A stretch of 62,984 nucleotides of DNA from Nitrospirota bacterium (GCA_018971525.1 JAGXAR010000019.1:1-62984); one strand, 5' to 3'; counted from the first letter of the stretch, positions 25,943 to 38,924 are shown. Made by a program: numbers and translations. The notes: generated from the letters alone by a model not told the origin.

Positions 25943-26305
25943 ATGAGTTTCCTGAGACTTCTTCCTCGAATTAGTGTTCCCCCGATCGAGCCCAGAGGTT
26001 TTGACGAGTCGTTCCTGGCCGAACAGTTTGTCGACCGGCTTAAGACACGTCTTGCAGAGATGCAGCGCGACCTTGCAGAGCATGAACAACTAGACGTGGC
26101 TGCGTTTCTCCCTTCCGGTCAAGCCATTTCCGTGGAAGCCGTGGGCTATGCCAACCCGGCACTCGTCACCCTTCACGGTCGGGAGCAGGGGAGCGGGAAG
26201 GCCTGCACGTTGCTGGCTCATCAATCATCGATACAGGTCTTGGTCTCGATAGAACCGATTCCCTCCGGCGCTCAAAGGAAGGTTGTGTCCTTTGAAGCCG
26301 AGTAA
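25943..26305 (+). CDS. Conserved-looking hypothetical protein
   Basis: The 120-residue product starts MSFLRLLPRISVPPIEPRGF, has an amphipathic helix with coiled-coil potential (EQFVDRLKTRLAEMQRDLAE), and ends in a beta-rich part (ISVEAVGYANPALVTLHGRE to RKVVSFEAE). GGAGATGAG at good spacing supports the ATG at 25943. No signal peptide or membrane segment, no cysteine-rich motif and no known family. Coding character is good. Confidence 0.6.
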   Translation: MSFLRLLPRISVPPIEPRGFDESFLAEQFVDRLKTRLAEMQRDLAEHEQLDVAAFLPSGQAISVEAVGYANPALVTLHGREQGSGKACTLLAHQSSIQVLVSIEPIPSGAQRKVVSFEAE

Positions 26306-26350
26306 GAAGATCGTCCCCATCATGTCCTCTCACTCCACGGAGTAACCCCC

Positions 26351-26761
26351 ATGCCCACAACGACACAATTGGTAATTAGCGGAAAGAGCAGACCCGGCGT
26401 CATGGCTCAAGTGGCCCAGGTCCTAGGAGAGGCGAAGGTCAATATCAAGGCCTTTTCTGCGCCAGAAGTCACCGGAGCGGGAAAGCTCAGACTCTTGGTT
26501 GCGGACCTGGAGGGGGCTCGTGCGGCGCTGAAAGGTGCCAAGATCAAGTTTGTAGAGGAAACAGCCTTAATATTGAGCCTTAAAAACAAACCAGGGGCTC
26601 TGAGGGAAGTGGCGGATCTTCTGACCAAGGCTCGCATCAATATTAAATGCGGTTATTGCACCCCATCCCGCGAAGGGAAACGCGCAATCGTGGTCCTCAC
26701 CGTCTCAAACACAGAAAAAGCGCTCACCACCCTGCGGGATCAATCGCTCGACGAGTTTTAG
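26351..26761 (+). CDS. Tandem ACT-domain protein
   Basis: The 136-residue protein consists of two ACT-like domains: residues 5-65 (QLVISGKSRPGVMAQVAQVL, then VNIKAFSAPEVTGAGKLRLL) and 70-130 (ALILSLKNKPGALREVADLL, then INIKCGYCTPSREGKRAIVV). ACT domains bind amino acids and regulate enzymes; with no catalytic domain attached, a sensor or partner role is likely. The P-G turn between strand and helix is present in both halves. The rlpA gene follows two bases after the stop. Confidence 0.85.
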   Translation: MPTTTQLVISGKSRPGVMAQVAQVLGEAKVNIKAFSAPEVTGAGKLRLLVADLEGARAALKGAKIKFVEETALILSLKNKPGALREVADLLTKARINIKCGYCTPSREGKRAIVVLTVSNTEKALTTLRDQSLDEF

Positions 26762-26763
26762 GC

Positions 26764-27441
26764 ATGCCTCGTGGATCTCACGCCTGCCGGTCTCGCTGGC
26801 CAGGCCTTCTTCTCGCGATCCTCCTGGCCGGTACTCTGGCCGCTTGCGGCGGCGCCCCCAAACCTACCTATTTCCCTGGCTATCCTGTCGGGTTCGTCGA
26901 GCGAGGTGTCGCCTCATGGTATGGCCCCGGATTTCATGGGAACAAGACGGCCAATGGCGAACGGTACGATATGCATCAGCTGACGGCCGCTCATCGGACC
27001 TTGCCGCTCGGTTCAATTGCGGTGGTTCGATCAATGAGTACCGGCCGACAGGTGACCGTCCGCATTAACGATCGTGGCCCCTTCGCCAGGGGGCGGGTTC
27101 TCGATCTCTCGCTCGCCGGGGCGCACGCGCTCGGGATGACCGGGGCCGGGACCGACCAGATTGAATTACGAGTGGTTGGGTACCAAGGGCGGACTGCTGA
27201 TATGGGGGTCTTGCGAGTGCAAGTCGGGTCCTTTTCCGATCGGCAGAATGCCCTCAATCTCTTGGAGCGAGCGAAACACCTCTACTCGGGCGGTAGAGTC
27301 CAGGTTATCGATCTGCCAGAAGGAAAGCGATATCGAGTTCAGATCGGTCAGTTTTCCACAGAAGGCCAGGCAGAATCTGCCGCCTCCCACCTCGAATCCT
27401 CCCTTGGGGTCCAGTCCTTTGTGTTTCGCGACGATCCATAG
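26764..27441 (+). CDS. rlpA: RlpA-like septal lytic transglycosylase lipoprotein with SPOR domain
   Basis: The 225-residue protein has a lipoprotein signal (LLLAILLAGTLAACGG). A double-psi beta-barrel of the RlpA type follows: ERGVASWYGPGFHGNKTANG, ERYDMHQLTAAHRTLPLGS, and VRINDRGPFARGRVLDLS with the catalytic-site Asp. The C-terminal SPOR domain (LRVQVGSFSDRQNALNLLER to YRVQIGQFSTEGQAES) binds denuded glycan at the division septum. It should cleave naked peptidoglycan strands during daughter-cell separation. The ATG at 26764 begins two bases after the ACT gene stop, so coupled translation is likely. Confidence 0.93.
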   Translation: MPRGSHACRSRWPGLLLAILLAGTLAACGGAPKPTYFPGYPVGFVERGVASWYGPGFHGNKTANGERYDMHQLTAAHRTLPLGSIAVVRSMSTGRQVTVRINDRGPFARGRVLDLSLAGAHALGMTGAGTDQIELRVVGYQGRTADMGVLRVQVGSFSDRQNALNLLERAKHLYSGGRVQVIDLPEGKRYRVQIGQFSTEGQAESAASHLESSLGVQSFVFRDDP

Positions 27442-27648
27442 AAGGCAACTTCATAGAGCCAGCCTTTCAAATTCATCAGGTATGCTGCGGACACCAAATG
27501 CAACTATTTGATATTGTGGCATCTTTGCATCATATGCTTGCTCGTCACCCCCTCCTATGATACATGTATTGTCCAATGGATACAGGTCCTATAGGCCCCC
27601 ATCAAGTCACTCTGTTCTACCAAACATCACATTGCCGGTCCAAGGCGA

Positions 27649-27709
27649 TAGGGGCTAACCCCTGGTCCCTTCGGCATTCTAGGCCGACACGCATAGTCGG
27701 TCGCCCCTA
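27649..27709 (+). promoter_or_regulatory. Structured 5' leader of the CorC/HlyC-type gene, class unknown
   Basis: The leader can form two alternatives. One has AGGGG-ctaa-CCCCT (27650-27663) plus CCGAC-acgcata-GTCGG (27684-27700). The other pairs TAGGGGC (27649-27655) with GCCCCTA (27703-27709) across the whole segment. Mutually exclusive pairings 15 bases before the start codon suggest translational control. The arrangement is reminiscent of a compact pseudoknot switch, but no riboswitch consensus that I know fits. Confidence 0.35.
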
Positions 27710-27723
27710 ATAAATTGTAATCT

Positions 27724-31387
<3,664 letters not shown>

Positions 31388-32032
31388 ATGAAAGGGGAGA
31401 ATTGCGTGAACAAGTTGATGCCCAGATCCAGCTATCAAATCGTGACCATCATCTGTGGAGGGCTGTTGTTGAGCGGATGTGTCATGGCAGAGAAATACGA
31501 AGCGGAAAAGGCGCGCAGCCTGAATTTCCAACGCCTTCTGGCCCAAGAAGAGAAGCGAACCGGCGAACTCGATAATGAAGCGAAGCGGAGCAAGAAGGAA
31601 TTGATGGAGTATGAAGCCAGGAATCGGGAACTCACGGCGCAGGTGCAAGCCGTTCGGGAACAAATGGCACGCGTGCAGGAAGAAGCCGAGGCCATGAAAG
31701 AATCTGCGCTGCTGGAACGCAAAGCCAAGGCCGATATGAAGCGCGCGGTCACACCGATGCGCAAGACACTCCCGGTTGAACCGACGCCTGATACCGTGGA
31801 ACTCAGTCCTTCGGCCCTCGGACTCGCTCCGGAGGTTCCGGCAGTGCCCGAGCCAACAGAATCGGCGCCGGGAAGCATGCGATCACCCACTGTTCACGTC
31901 GTGAAGCCCGGCGAAACGCTCTACCGGATCAGTCGGCGGTACGGCGTCCCGGTCGAAAAAGTCAGAAAGTGGAACAAGCTGCCGGACGACATTATCGAAG
32001 TAGGACAGAAACTCATCGTGGGCCAAGAATAA
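31388..32032 (+). CDS. LysM-domain lipoprotein with coiled coil
   Basis: The 214-residue protein has a lipobox (LLLSGC, Cys about 30), a long charged coiled coil (about 33-120, beginning MAEKYEAEKARSLNFQRLL), a Pro-rich linker and a C-terminal LysM (VHVVKPGETLYRISRRYGVP to IIEVGQKLIVG) that binds peptidoglycan. It should tether a membrane to the wall, as do NlpD-like or Pal-adjacent factors. An AGAGGAGGT site precedes the ATG, one of the strongest in the window. The stop is 15 bases before trpE, so it is likely the first gene of the trp transcript. Confidence 0.85.
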   Translation: MKGENCVNKLMPRSSYQIVTIICGGLLLSGCVMAEKYEAEKARSLNFQRLLAQEEKRTGELDNEAKRSKKELMEYEARNRELTAQVQAVREQMARVQEEAEAMKESALLERKAKADMKRAVTPMRKTLPVEPTPDTVELSPSALGLAPEVPAVPEPTESAPGSMRSPTVHVVKPGETLYRISRRYGVPVEKVRKWNKLPDDIIEVGQKLIVGQE

Positions 32033-32047
32033 TAATAGGACGACCAC

Positions 32048-33544
32048 GTGGCGTTGCATCAATACTCACTCAGCCTGGACCAATTTCGGCAGTATGCCGG
32101 TGAGGGCAATCTCGTTCCGCTCTATCGAGAGATTCTCGCGGACTATGAGACCCCCGTCTCTGCCTTTGCCAAAATCGATCATGGCCCCTCAGCCTACCTT
32201 TTAGAGTCCATTGAGGGTGGTGAGAAATGGGCACGCTATTCCTTTCTCGGCAGTGGTTCTCCCGTTGTCGTCTGCGAAGATCGGGGCGACCTTCTTGTTG
32301 TGCAAGGCGCACGCAAGAAGCGCATTCCCAGCCGTGGGAACCCCCTCGAACGTCTGCGGGAGATGATGGAGGGCTATCGCCCGGTGACCGTGCCGAACCT
32401 TCCTCCGTTCGTCGGCGGTGCCGTCGGATATCTGAGTTACGACATGGTGCGCACGTTTGAGGACTTGTCTGCCCGGCAGAAGGACCCACTCAATCTGCCG
32501 GACTTTGCATTCCTGCTTACGGATACGATGCTGATCTTTGACAATGTCGCTCAGAAGATCAAAGTCGTGGCCACCGCCCATGTGACGGCAAAGGGGGAAC
32601 GTGGCATCAAGACCGCCTACCGATCGGCAACGGAACGGATCGAACGCATGATCACGAGACTCAAACGTCCGCTTCGCCGAACCCGTCCGCATCGCCGTCG
32701 TCGGCCAGTGACTTTTACGCCGAACATGAGCAAGGCAGACTTTGAGAAGATGGTCGTGCGGACGAAGGAATACATTCGGGCCGGCGATATTGTGCAAGCG
32801 GTGTTGTCCCAGCGATGGGAGACCAACGTGCAGGCGCCGTCTTTGCAGCTCTATCGCGCCTTGCGCGTGGTGAATCCCTCTCCCTATATGTATTACCTGC
32901 GAATCGCGGGGGTCGAACTGGTTGGTTCCTCTCCGGAGACGCTCGTCCGTTGCGAGAACGGTGTCATTTCCGTCCGTCCCATTGCCGGCACGCGCCGCCG
33001 CGGCGTCACTCCTGAAGAAGATCAACAGATGGAACGGAGGTTATTGGCGGATGAGAAGGAACGGGCCGAGCACGTGATGCTCGTCGATCTTGGGCGAAAC
33101 GATGTCGGCCGCGTGGCGAAACCGGGCTCGGTCACCGTGGATTCGCTCATGCACGTCGAGCGGTATTCGCATGTGATGCACATCGTGTCGAACGTGACAG
33201 GACAACTGGATGAGTCGAAGACCTCGTATGACGTGTTGCGGGCCTGCTTCCCTGCCGGCACGGTCTCTGGTGCACCGAAGATTCGAGCGATGCAGATCAT
33301 CGACGAACTTGAACCCACCAGGCGCGGTCCCTATGCCGGGGCGGTGGGCTACTTCAGTTTCTCCGGCAACATGGACATGTGCATCAACATTCGCACGGTC
33401 GTGGTGAAAAAGCACCAGGCATTTATTCAAGCCGGGGCCGGTATCGTCGCTGATTCGAATCCGGAACACGAATATGAAGAGACCTGCAACAAGGCTCAGG
33501 CCATGATGAAGGCCATTGAATTAGCCGAGCAGGGGCTGGAATGA
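32048..33544 (+). CDS. trpE: Anthranilate synthase component I TrpE
   Basis: The 498-residue subunit converts chorismate plus ammonia to anthranilate. The N-terminal region has LLESIEGGEKWARYSFLGSG; the LLES Ser is part of the tryptophan feedback site. The chorismate-binding domain includes GDIVQAVLSQRWE, SPYMYYLRIAGVELVGSSPE, RPIAGTRRRG, DLGRNDVGRVAKPGSVTVD, PAGTVSGAPKIRAMQIIDEL and GAVGYFSFSGNMDMCINIRT. All catalytic elements are intact. The start is GTG at 32048, 15 bases after the LysM gene. trpG follows, so glutamine-derived ammonia is supplied by the partner. Confidence 0.97.
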   Translation: MALHQYSLSLDQFRQYAGEGNLVPLYREILADYETPVSAFAKIDHGPSAYLLESIEGGEKWARYSFLGSGSPVVVCEDRGDLLVVQGARKKRIPSRGNPLERLREMMEGYRPVTVPNLPPFVGGAVGYLSYDMVRTFEDLSARQKDPLNLPDFAFLLTDTMLIFDNVAQKIKVVATAHVTAKGERGIKTAYRSATERIERMITRLKRPLRRTRPHRRRRPVTFTPNMSKADFEKMVVRTKEYIRAGDIVQAVLSQRWETNVQAPSLQLYRALRVVNPSPYMYYLRIAGVELVGSSPETLVRCENGVISVRPIAGTRRRGVTPEEDQQMERRLLADEKERAEHVMLVDLGRNDVGRVAKPGSVTVDSLMHVERYSHVMHIVSNVTGQLDESKTSYDVLRACFPAGTVSGAPKIRAMQIIDELEPTRRGPYAGAVGYFSFSGNMDMCINIRTVVVKKHQAFIQAGAGIVADSNPEHEYEETCNKAQAMMKAIELAEQGLE

Positions 33545-33628
33545 CAAGCGCGACGGGCGAGAATGCAGACATGTGCGAGTCTCGTGTTTCCCGCGAATCC
33601 TGCGCAACGCGGTTGTGCGAGTAACGCT

Positions 33629-34192
33629 ATGCTACTGATGATCGACAACTATGATTCCTTCACCTATAACCTCGTGCAATACTTCGGAGAACTTGGTGAA
33701 GACATCCGGGTATTCCGCAACAATAAAATTACGATCGACGAGATCGAATCGCTGCGACCCAGCCGCATCGTCATTTCTCCGGGACCCTGCACGCCGATGG
33801 AAGCAGGCGTGTCGGTCGAGACGATCCGGCATTTCGGCGGGCGTCTCCCGCTTTTGGGCGTCTGCCTCGGCCATCAGTCTCTGGCCGTGGCGTTTGGCGG
33901 TGAAGTCGTTCGAGCTGAACGGTTGATGCATGGCAAGACGTCGAAGATCCGGCACGACGGAAAAACGATCTTCCATCAGCTGCCCAATCCCTTTGATGCG
34001 ACACGCTACCATTCTCTGATCGTGAAGCGAGAGACCCTGCCTTCTTGTTTTGAGATCTCCGCCGACACAGCCGAGGGAGAAATCATGGGATTGCGCCATC
34101 GGTCGTTGGGCATCGAAGGGGTGCAGTTTCATCCAGAATCGATCCTGACCGCCGTGGGGAAGGACCTTCTCCGCAACTTCCTCAAACTGTAG
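33629..34192 (+). CDS. trpG: Anthranilate synthase component II (glutamine amidotransferase) TrpG
   Basis: The 187-residue class I glutamine amidotransferase begins [20 protein letters not shown] and has [12 protein letters not shown], the nucleophilic Cys79 in LLGVCLGHQ, and the His-Glu of GVQFHPESI. It passes ammonia to TrpE and may also serve PabB, as no separate pabA is seen. The ATG at 33629 is 84 bases after trpE; the open frame further upstream lacks family similarity. trpD follows after 24 bases. Confidence 0.96.
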   Translation: MLLMIDNYDSFTYNLVQYFGELGEDIRVFRNNKITIDEIESLRPSRIVISPGPCTPMEAGVSVETIRHFGGRLPLLGVCLGHQSLAVAFGGEVVRAERLMHGKTSKIRHDGKTIFHQLPNPFDATRYHSLIVKRETLPSCFEISADTAEGEIMGLRHRSLGIEGVQFHPESILTAVGKDLLRNFLKL

Positions 34193-34216
34193 CGTGGCCC
34201 GCCTGGTCTCCGATCC

Positions 34217-35230
34217 ATGATCAAAGACGCGATTGCCAAACTCGCCGACCGCTCCTCCCTCACCGAACAAGAAGCCGAAGCGGTGATGCTGGAGATCATG
34301 GACGGCGCAGCGACTCCGGCCCAAATTGCCGCCTACTTGATGGGGCTCCGTCTGAAAGGAGAAACCGTCGAGGAAATTGCCGGCTCCGTGCGAGCCATGC
34401 GGGCCAAAGCCGTCCGCATCGCAGTCGGAGATCCCCTGGTCGTGGATACCTGTGGCACGGGTGGGGACGGTGCTCACACTTTCAATATTTCCACCACAAC
34501 GGCGCTCGTCGTCGCTGGCGCAGGTCTGACCGTGGCGAAGCACGGCAACCGTTCTATGTCATCCAAGTCGGGAAGTGCAGACCTCCTCTCGGCACTCGGC
34601 GTCAAGATCGATGTGCCGACCGAACGTGTGGCCGATTGTATCAATGAGGTCGGGATCGGCTTTCTTTTCGCCCCGCTCTATCATGGAGCCATGAAACATT
34701 GTGCCGGTCCCAGACAGGAGATGGGCATCCGGACCATGCTGAATCTCTTGGGTCCGATGACCAATCCGGCAGGAGCCTCCATTCAAGTGCTCGGCGTCTA
34801 CGAACGTCGATTAACCTCTCTGCTAGGGAATGTGCTTATGCATCTGGGATCGCAACATTGCTTCGTCGTACATGGGATGGACGGACTCGATGAGATCACC
34901 CTGACCGCCAAAACGCAGATTTCAGAAGCCAAAGGGGGCATTCTCTCGAACTATCTCCTGGATCCGACGGAGTTCGGACTGGCGCTGGTCCAGGCCAAGC
35001 AGCTAGCGGGAGGGACACCGCAAGAGAATGCGTCGATCACTCGAGACATTCTCCAAGGGCGTAAAGGATCGAAACGGGACATCGTCTGTTTGAATGCCGC
35101 TCCGGCCCTTGTCGCAGGGCGCATGGCGACAAGCCTTCAAGATGGATTCCGCTTGGCAGGCCAGGCCATCGACTCCGGTGCCGCAGCCGAGAAACTGGCT
35201 CGCCTCGTTGCATTCACGAATAAGGGATGA
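34217..35230 (+). CDS. trpD: Anthranilate phosphoribosyltransferase TrpD
   Basis: The 337-residue enzyme attaches phosphoribosyl to anthranilate. It shows the helical N-terminus (LADRSSLTEQEAEAVMLEIM), the PRPP-binding CGTGGDGAHTFNISTTTALV, KHGNRSMSSKSGSADLLSAL, and the HGMDGLDEITLTAKT segment. It is a stand-alone enzyme, not fused to TrpG. trpC starts seven bases after its stop. Confidence 0.97.
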   Translation: MIKDAIAKLADRSSLTEQEAEAVMLEIMDGAATPAQIAAYLMGLRLKGETVEEIAGSVRAMRAKAVRIAVGDPLVVDTCGTGGDGAHTFNISTTTALVVAGAGLTVAKHGNRSMSSKSGSADLLSALGVKIDVPTERVADCINEVGIGFLFAPLYHGAMKHCAGPRQEMGIRTMLNLLGPMTNPAGASIQVLGVYERRLTSLLGNVLMHLGSQHCFVVHGMDGLDEITLTAKTQISEAKGGILSNYLLDPTEFGLALVQAKQLAGGTPQENASITRDILQGRKGSKRDIVCLNAAPALVAGRMATSLQDGFRLAGQAIDSGAAAEKLARLVAFTNKG

Positions 35231-35237
35231 CGCTAGC

Positions 35238-36059
35238 GTGATTCTTTCTCGGATTCTGGAACATAAGAAAGCGGAACTCCGGCACAAGCAAAGCCGGGGC
35301 TACCTCTCCGAACTGAAGGTGAAGATCCAGGACGCACCAGGTCCACTCGGCTTTGCCGTGACTCTCGAAGCCACGAAAACGGCCGGCAGTCCGTCACTGA
35401 TCGCAGAAGTTAAAAAGGCCTCGCCCAGTCTTGGCCTCCTCCGGCCAGAATTTGCCGAGCGGTTTAACTACCTCGAGATTGCCAAGACTTATCATGCCCA
35501 TGGCGCCTCAGCTCTGTCGGTCTTAACCGACAAGGATTTCTTTCAGGGGAACCTCGACTATCTGCGGGAGATCAAACAATCGGTGCCGCTGCCAGCCTTG
35601 AACAAAGAGTTCATGGTCGAGGAGATCCAGTTTTACGAGGCGCGTGCCTACGGGGCCGATGCAGTCCTCTTGATCGTCGCGGCCCTCGAACGGCAGCAAT
35701 TGATTGATTTCTATGCCCTCGCTAGAGGGTTAGGCTTGGATGTGCTGATCGAAACCCATCACGAGCGAGAACTCGATACCGTATTGGAGCGCCTCCCGGA
35801 GGCGCGGCTGATCGGCATCAACAACCGGGACCTCAAGACCTTCACAACCGATCTCGGCGTCACGCTGCGTTTGGCGAAACGGATCCCGGCGGAGAAACTC
35901 ATCGTCAGCGAAAGCGGCATCCACCAGCGCGCCGATGTGGTCCGGTTGGTCGAAGCCGGCGTCCATGCCATGCTCGTCGGAGAATCGCTCATTCGCGCAG
36001 AAGACACGGCAGCAAAGATACGCGAATTGATGGGAGTTCCGGCTTCGTCACATGCCTAA
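35238..36059 (+). CDS. trpC: Indole-3-glycerol-phosphate synthase TrpC
   Basis: The 273-residue beta/alpha-barrel closes the indole ring. ILSRILEHKKAELRHKQSRG opens the protein. Catalytic Lys and Glu lie in SLIAEVKKASPSLGLLRPEF, FFQGNLDYLREIK, LNKEFMVEEIQFYEARAYGA and LIGINNRDLKTF; VSESGIHQRADVVRL and LVGESLIRAED form the phosphate site. I use the GTG at 35238 because the longer open frame lies wholly in trpD. It is not fused to trpF. The next 122 bases are a repeat element that begins with the last base of the stop codon region. Confidence 0.96.
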   Translation: MILSRILEHKKAELRHKQSRGYLSELKVKIQDAPGPLGFAVTLEATKTAGSPSLIAEVKKASPSLGLLRPEFAERFNYLEIAKTYHAHGASALSVLTDKDFFQGNLDYLREIKQSVPLPALNKEFMVEEIQFYEARAYGADAVLLIVAALERQQLIDFYALARGLGLDVLIETHHERELDTVLERLPEARLIGINNRDLKTFTTDLGVTLRLAKRIPAEKLIVSESGIHQRADVVRLVEAGVHAMLVGESLIRAEDTAAKIRELMGVPASSHA

Positions 36060-36181
36060 CAGGATGCTGAAAATGTTTCCCAGGGGAGTTCTCGCATCCC
36101 TCAGAGGATCAACGTACCGAAGTACACGCCTCGCCTCTTTGCTCGCTGCGGCCTTGCTGGACGTCCTTTTTGAGCATCCTG
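36060..36181. repeat. Dispersed inverted-repeat element, copy 5, inside the trp operon
   Basis: CAGGATGCT (36060) and AGCATCCTG (ending 36181) bound a 122-bp copy that contains the ggagttctcgcatc and cgcctcgcctctttgctcgc segments of the family. It fills almost the entire trpC-trpF gap. Read-through must occur for trpFBA expression unless a promoter lies in the element or just past it. Confidence 0.75.
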
Positions 36182-36223
36182 CGTGGTGTTCTTCTGTTAT
36201 CCAAGACGTGCGGACCGGCTAAG

Positions 36224-36865
36224 ATGCCCTATACACCCAAAGTCAAAATTTGCGGCATCACCAACGCCGAGGACGCCGACGCCGCGGTCGACGCCGGGGC
36301 CGATGCCTTAGGCTTCGTGTTCTATCGGAAAAGCCCCCGATACATCGAGCCCATGCTGGCCCGGCAGATCATCATGAGCCTGCCCCCCCTGGTGACACCG
36401 GTGGGGGTGTTCGTCAACGAAGAGCAACATGTAGTGCGAAATCTGATGGACGATTGTGGACTGGCGTTCGCTCAGTTGCACGGAAACGAATCGGCGACCT
36501 ATTGCCAGGAGTTAGGCCGTCCGGTCCTCAAAGCGCTTCGCGTCAAAGATCGGAGCGCGTTTCTCGCCTTGGCGGAATTTCGTGGGCGGGCCGGCGTTCG
36601 CGGGTTCGTGCTGGACGCCTTTTCCGATCAGGCCTATGGAGGCACGGGACAGGTGATTGACTGGCAACTCGCGGCAGAAGCAGCCAAGGGTGCAAGCATT
36701 TTCCTGGCCGGGGGGCTCACCCCTGACAATGTCGAGAAGGCCATCCAGGCTGTACAGCCGTACGGCGTGGATGTGAGCAGTGGCGTCGAGTTGGTGCCGG
36801 GCAAGAAGGATCACGTGAAAGTGCGTGCATTCATGCGAGCCGTCAGGGTTGTCTCCCTGGCATGA
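36224..36865 (+). CDS. trpF: Phosphoribosylanthranilate isomerase TrpF
   Basis: The 213-residue barrel enzyme performs the Amadori rearrangement before TrpC. Motifs are KVKICGITNAEDADAAVDAG with catalytic Cys, ADALGFVFYRKSPRYI, GVFVNE, LHGNES, GFVLDAFSDQAYGGTGQVID with catalytic Asp, LAGGLTPDNVEKAI and VDVSSGVE. The ATG at 36224 starts 43 bases after the repeat. It reads MPYTPKVKICG, the normal beginning. Confidence 0.96.
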   Translation: MPYTPKVKICGITNAEDADAAVDAGADALGFVFYRKSPRYIEPMLARQIIMSLPPLVTPVGVFVNEEQHVVRNLMDDCGLAFAQLHGNESATYCQELGRPVLKALRVKDRSAFLALAEFRGRAGVRGFVLDAFSDQAYGGTGQVIDWQLAAEAAKGASIFLAGGLTPDNVEKAIQAVQPYGVDVSSGVELVPGKKDHVKVRAFMRAVRVVSLA

Positions 36866-36909
36866 GCCCGTTTATACTCCATCCATTCTAAACGAGCACG
36901 AGGACGGTG

Positions 36910-38103
36910 ATGGGTTCAGTTCCCAACGAACAAGGACGCTTCGGTGCGTATGGCGGACGCTATGTCCCTGAAACGCTCATGCCTGCGCTGCTTGAATTAG
37001 AGCAGGAATATGCCCGGGTCAAAAAGGACCGGCGTTTCCAGTCCGAGCTTGCCTATTATTTGAAGCACTATGTGGGTCGACCAACCTCGCTATACTTTGC
37101 ACAACGGCTCACGAAGCGGTTGGGTGGAGCGAAGATCTATTTGAAGCGCGAAGACCTCTGTCATACCGGGGCCCATAAGATCAATAACGCGATCGGCCAG
37201 GGGCTTCTGGCACAGCGGATGAAGAAGCCGCGCGTCATCGCTGAAACCGGGGCCGGGCAACATGGGGTGGCCACGGCGACCGTTGCGGCGATGTTCGGGC
37301 TTCAATGCGAGATTTACATGGGGACCGAAGACATGCAGCGCCAGGCGTTGAACGTCTTCCGGATGAGATTGCTCGGCTCGACCGTCACGGGTGTCGATGC
37401 CGGAAGCCGCACCCTCAAGGATGCTATCAGCGAAGCCATGCGGGATTGGACGACGAATATCCGCACGACCCATTACATCCTCGGTTCAGTTCTCGGGGCT
37501 CATCCCTATCCGATGATGATCCGTGACTTCCAATCCATCATCGGACGTGAAACCAGGCGACAGATCCTGGCGGCAGAAGGCCGGTTGCCGGATTGCCTCA
37601 TTGCCTGCGTCGGCGGCGGCAGCAACGCCATGGGACTCTTCTATGCGTTCATCAAGGACAAGAAGGTGAAGATGGTCGGCGTCGAAGCCGGCGGCCTGGG
37701 GATTGCGAGCGGAAAACACGCCGCGCGATTCGCTGGAGGAAAGCCGGGGGTCCTGCAAGGCACGATGACCTATCTGCTCCAGGATGACGACGGACAAATT
37801 AATTTGACCCATTCGGTTTCAGCCGGGTTGGATTACGCCGCGGTCGGTCCCGAACACAGTTATCTGCGGGATCAAGGCCGAGCCGAATACACCTCGGTGA
37901 CCGACGACGAAGCCATGGCTGCGTTCGATTTGCTGGCCAGAGAAGAGGGGATCATGCCAGCCCTCGAAAGCGCCCATGCCATAGCCCACACTGTGAAGGT
38001 GGCGCCCTCGATGAAGAAGAATCAGATTCTGGTCGTGAATCTATCAGGCCGTGGGGATAAGGATGTCCAGCAGGTAGCCAAAATGCGAGGGATCACGCTG
38101 TGA
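36910..38103 (+). CDS. trpB: Tryptophan synthase beta subunit TrpB
   Basis: The 397-residue PLP enzyme joins indole to serine. It starts [20 protein letters not shown], has the PLP lysine in [37 protein letters not shown] with the catalytic Glu nearby, the phosphate-binding [10 protein letters not shown], and [11 protein letters not shown]. It is the standard TrpB1 type that pairs with TrpA. ATG at 36910 is preferred over the adjoining GTG at 36907. Its stop overlaps trpA as GTGA. Confidence 0.97.
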   Translation: MGSVPNEQGRFGAYGGRYVPETLMPALLELEQEYARVKKDRRFQSELAYYLKHYVGRPTSLYFAQRLTKRLGGAKIYLKREDLCHTGAHKINNAIGQGLLAQRMKKPRVIAETGAGQHGVATATVAAMFGLQCEIYMGTEDMQRQALNVFRMRLLGSTVTGVDAGSRTLKDAISEAMRDWTTNIRTTHYILGSVLGAHPYPMMIRDFQSIIGRETRRQILAAEGRLPDCLIACVGGGSNAMGLFYAFIKDKKVKMVGVEAGGLGIASGKHAARFAGGKPGVLQGTMTYLLQDDDGQINLTHSVSAGLDYAAVGPEHSYLRDQGRAEYTSVTDDEAMAAFDLLAREEGIMPALESAHAIAHTVKVAPSMKKNQILVVNLSGRGDKDVQQVAKMRGITL

Positions 38104-38918
38104 CATCGAGATTGGACCGTACCTTTGCTCAGCTTCGGCAGGGAGGTGAGAAGGCGCTCATTGCCTACGTGATGGCAGGCGACCCTTCACTGGAAGAGAC
38201 CGAACAACTGGTCGTGGAGCTGGAACAGGCAGGGGCCGATATCATTGAACTGGGTGTCCCGTTTTCCGATCCCATTGCCGATGGTCCCGTAATCCAGCAG
38301 GCGGCAGAGCGAGCCCTGCGAAGCGGAACGTCGCTTCGAAAGATCCTTCTCATGGTCACCGGCCTGAGGGCCAGGACTCAAATTCCACTGGTATTGATGG
38401 CCTACTATAACAACATCCATGCGTTCGGTCCGGAGCGTTTCTGCCATGAGGCGGTCCAGGCCGGTGTCGACGGGCTGATCGTGCCTGACATGCCGCCGGA
38501 TGAAGCGGGCCCCCTTAAAGGGCCGGCGGCTGCAGCTGGGCTCCAAATGATTTTTCTTCTCGCCCCCACGAGCACGGCGGAGCGGCGGACATTTGTGGCG
38601 CGCCAGTCGCAGGGCTTCGTCTATTACGTTTCGCTGACCGGGATCACCGGCGCGAAACTGCTCAACGTGGCGGATGTGGGGAAGAACGTGGAGAAGATCA
38701 GGAAAGTCACCCGCGTTCCGGTGGCGGTCGGCTTCGGGGTTGCGACGCCGGAGGACGCCGCCAACGTCGCAGCCATTGCTGACGGGGTGATCGTCGGCAG
38801 CGCCATCGTCAAGCAGATTGCCGCACACCAACAGAAACCAGAGATGGTGAAGCAGGTGGCTGAATTTGTCCGCTCGTTGAAAACAGCCATGCGAGCGGCT
38901 CAGCCCATAACCCGCTAG
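38100..38918 (+). CDS. trpA: Tryptophan synthase alpha subunit TrpA
   Basis: The 272-residue barrel cleaves indole-3-glycerol phosphate and channels indole to TrpB. The catalytic Glu is in [20 protein letters not shown] and the catalytic Asp in [39 protein letters not shown] and [10 protein letters not shown] are the later family motifs. The GTG start overlaps the trpB stop, giving tight coupling typical of the alpha2beta2 complex. It ends the operon, with a hairpin soon after. Confidence 0.97.
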   Translation: MTSRLDRTFAQLRQGGEKALIAYVMAGDPSLEETEQLVVELEQAGADIIELGVPFSDPIADGPVIQQAAERALRSGTSLRKILLMVTGLRARTQIPLVLMAYYNNIHAFGPERFCHEAVQAGVDGLIVPDMPPDEAGPLKGPAAAAGLQMIFLLAPTSTAERRTFVARQSQGFVYYVSLTGITGAKLLNVADVGKNVEKIRKVTRVPVAVGFGVATPEDAANVAAIADGVIVGSAIVKQIAAHQQKPEMVKQVAEFVRSLKTAMRAAQPITR

Positions 38919-38924
38919 GCGCTT

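Noticed and set aside
27640-27715. Fluoride or other named riboswitch before the CorC/HlyC-type gene
   Set aside because: The long-range pairing resembles a small pseudoknot, but the conserved GAUG segments and flanking stem of the crcB motif are missing. I kept it only as an unassigned leader.
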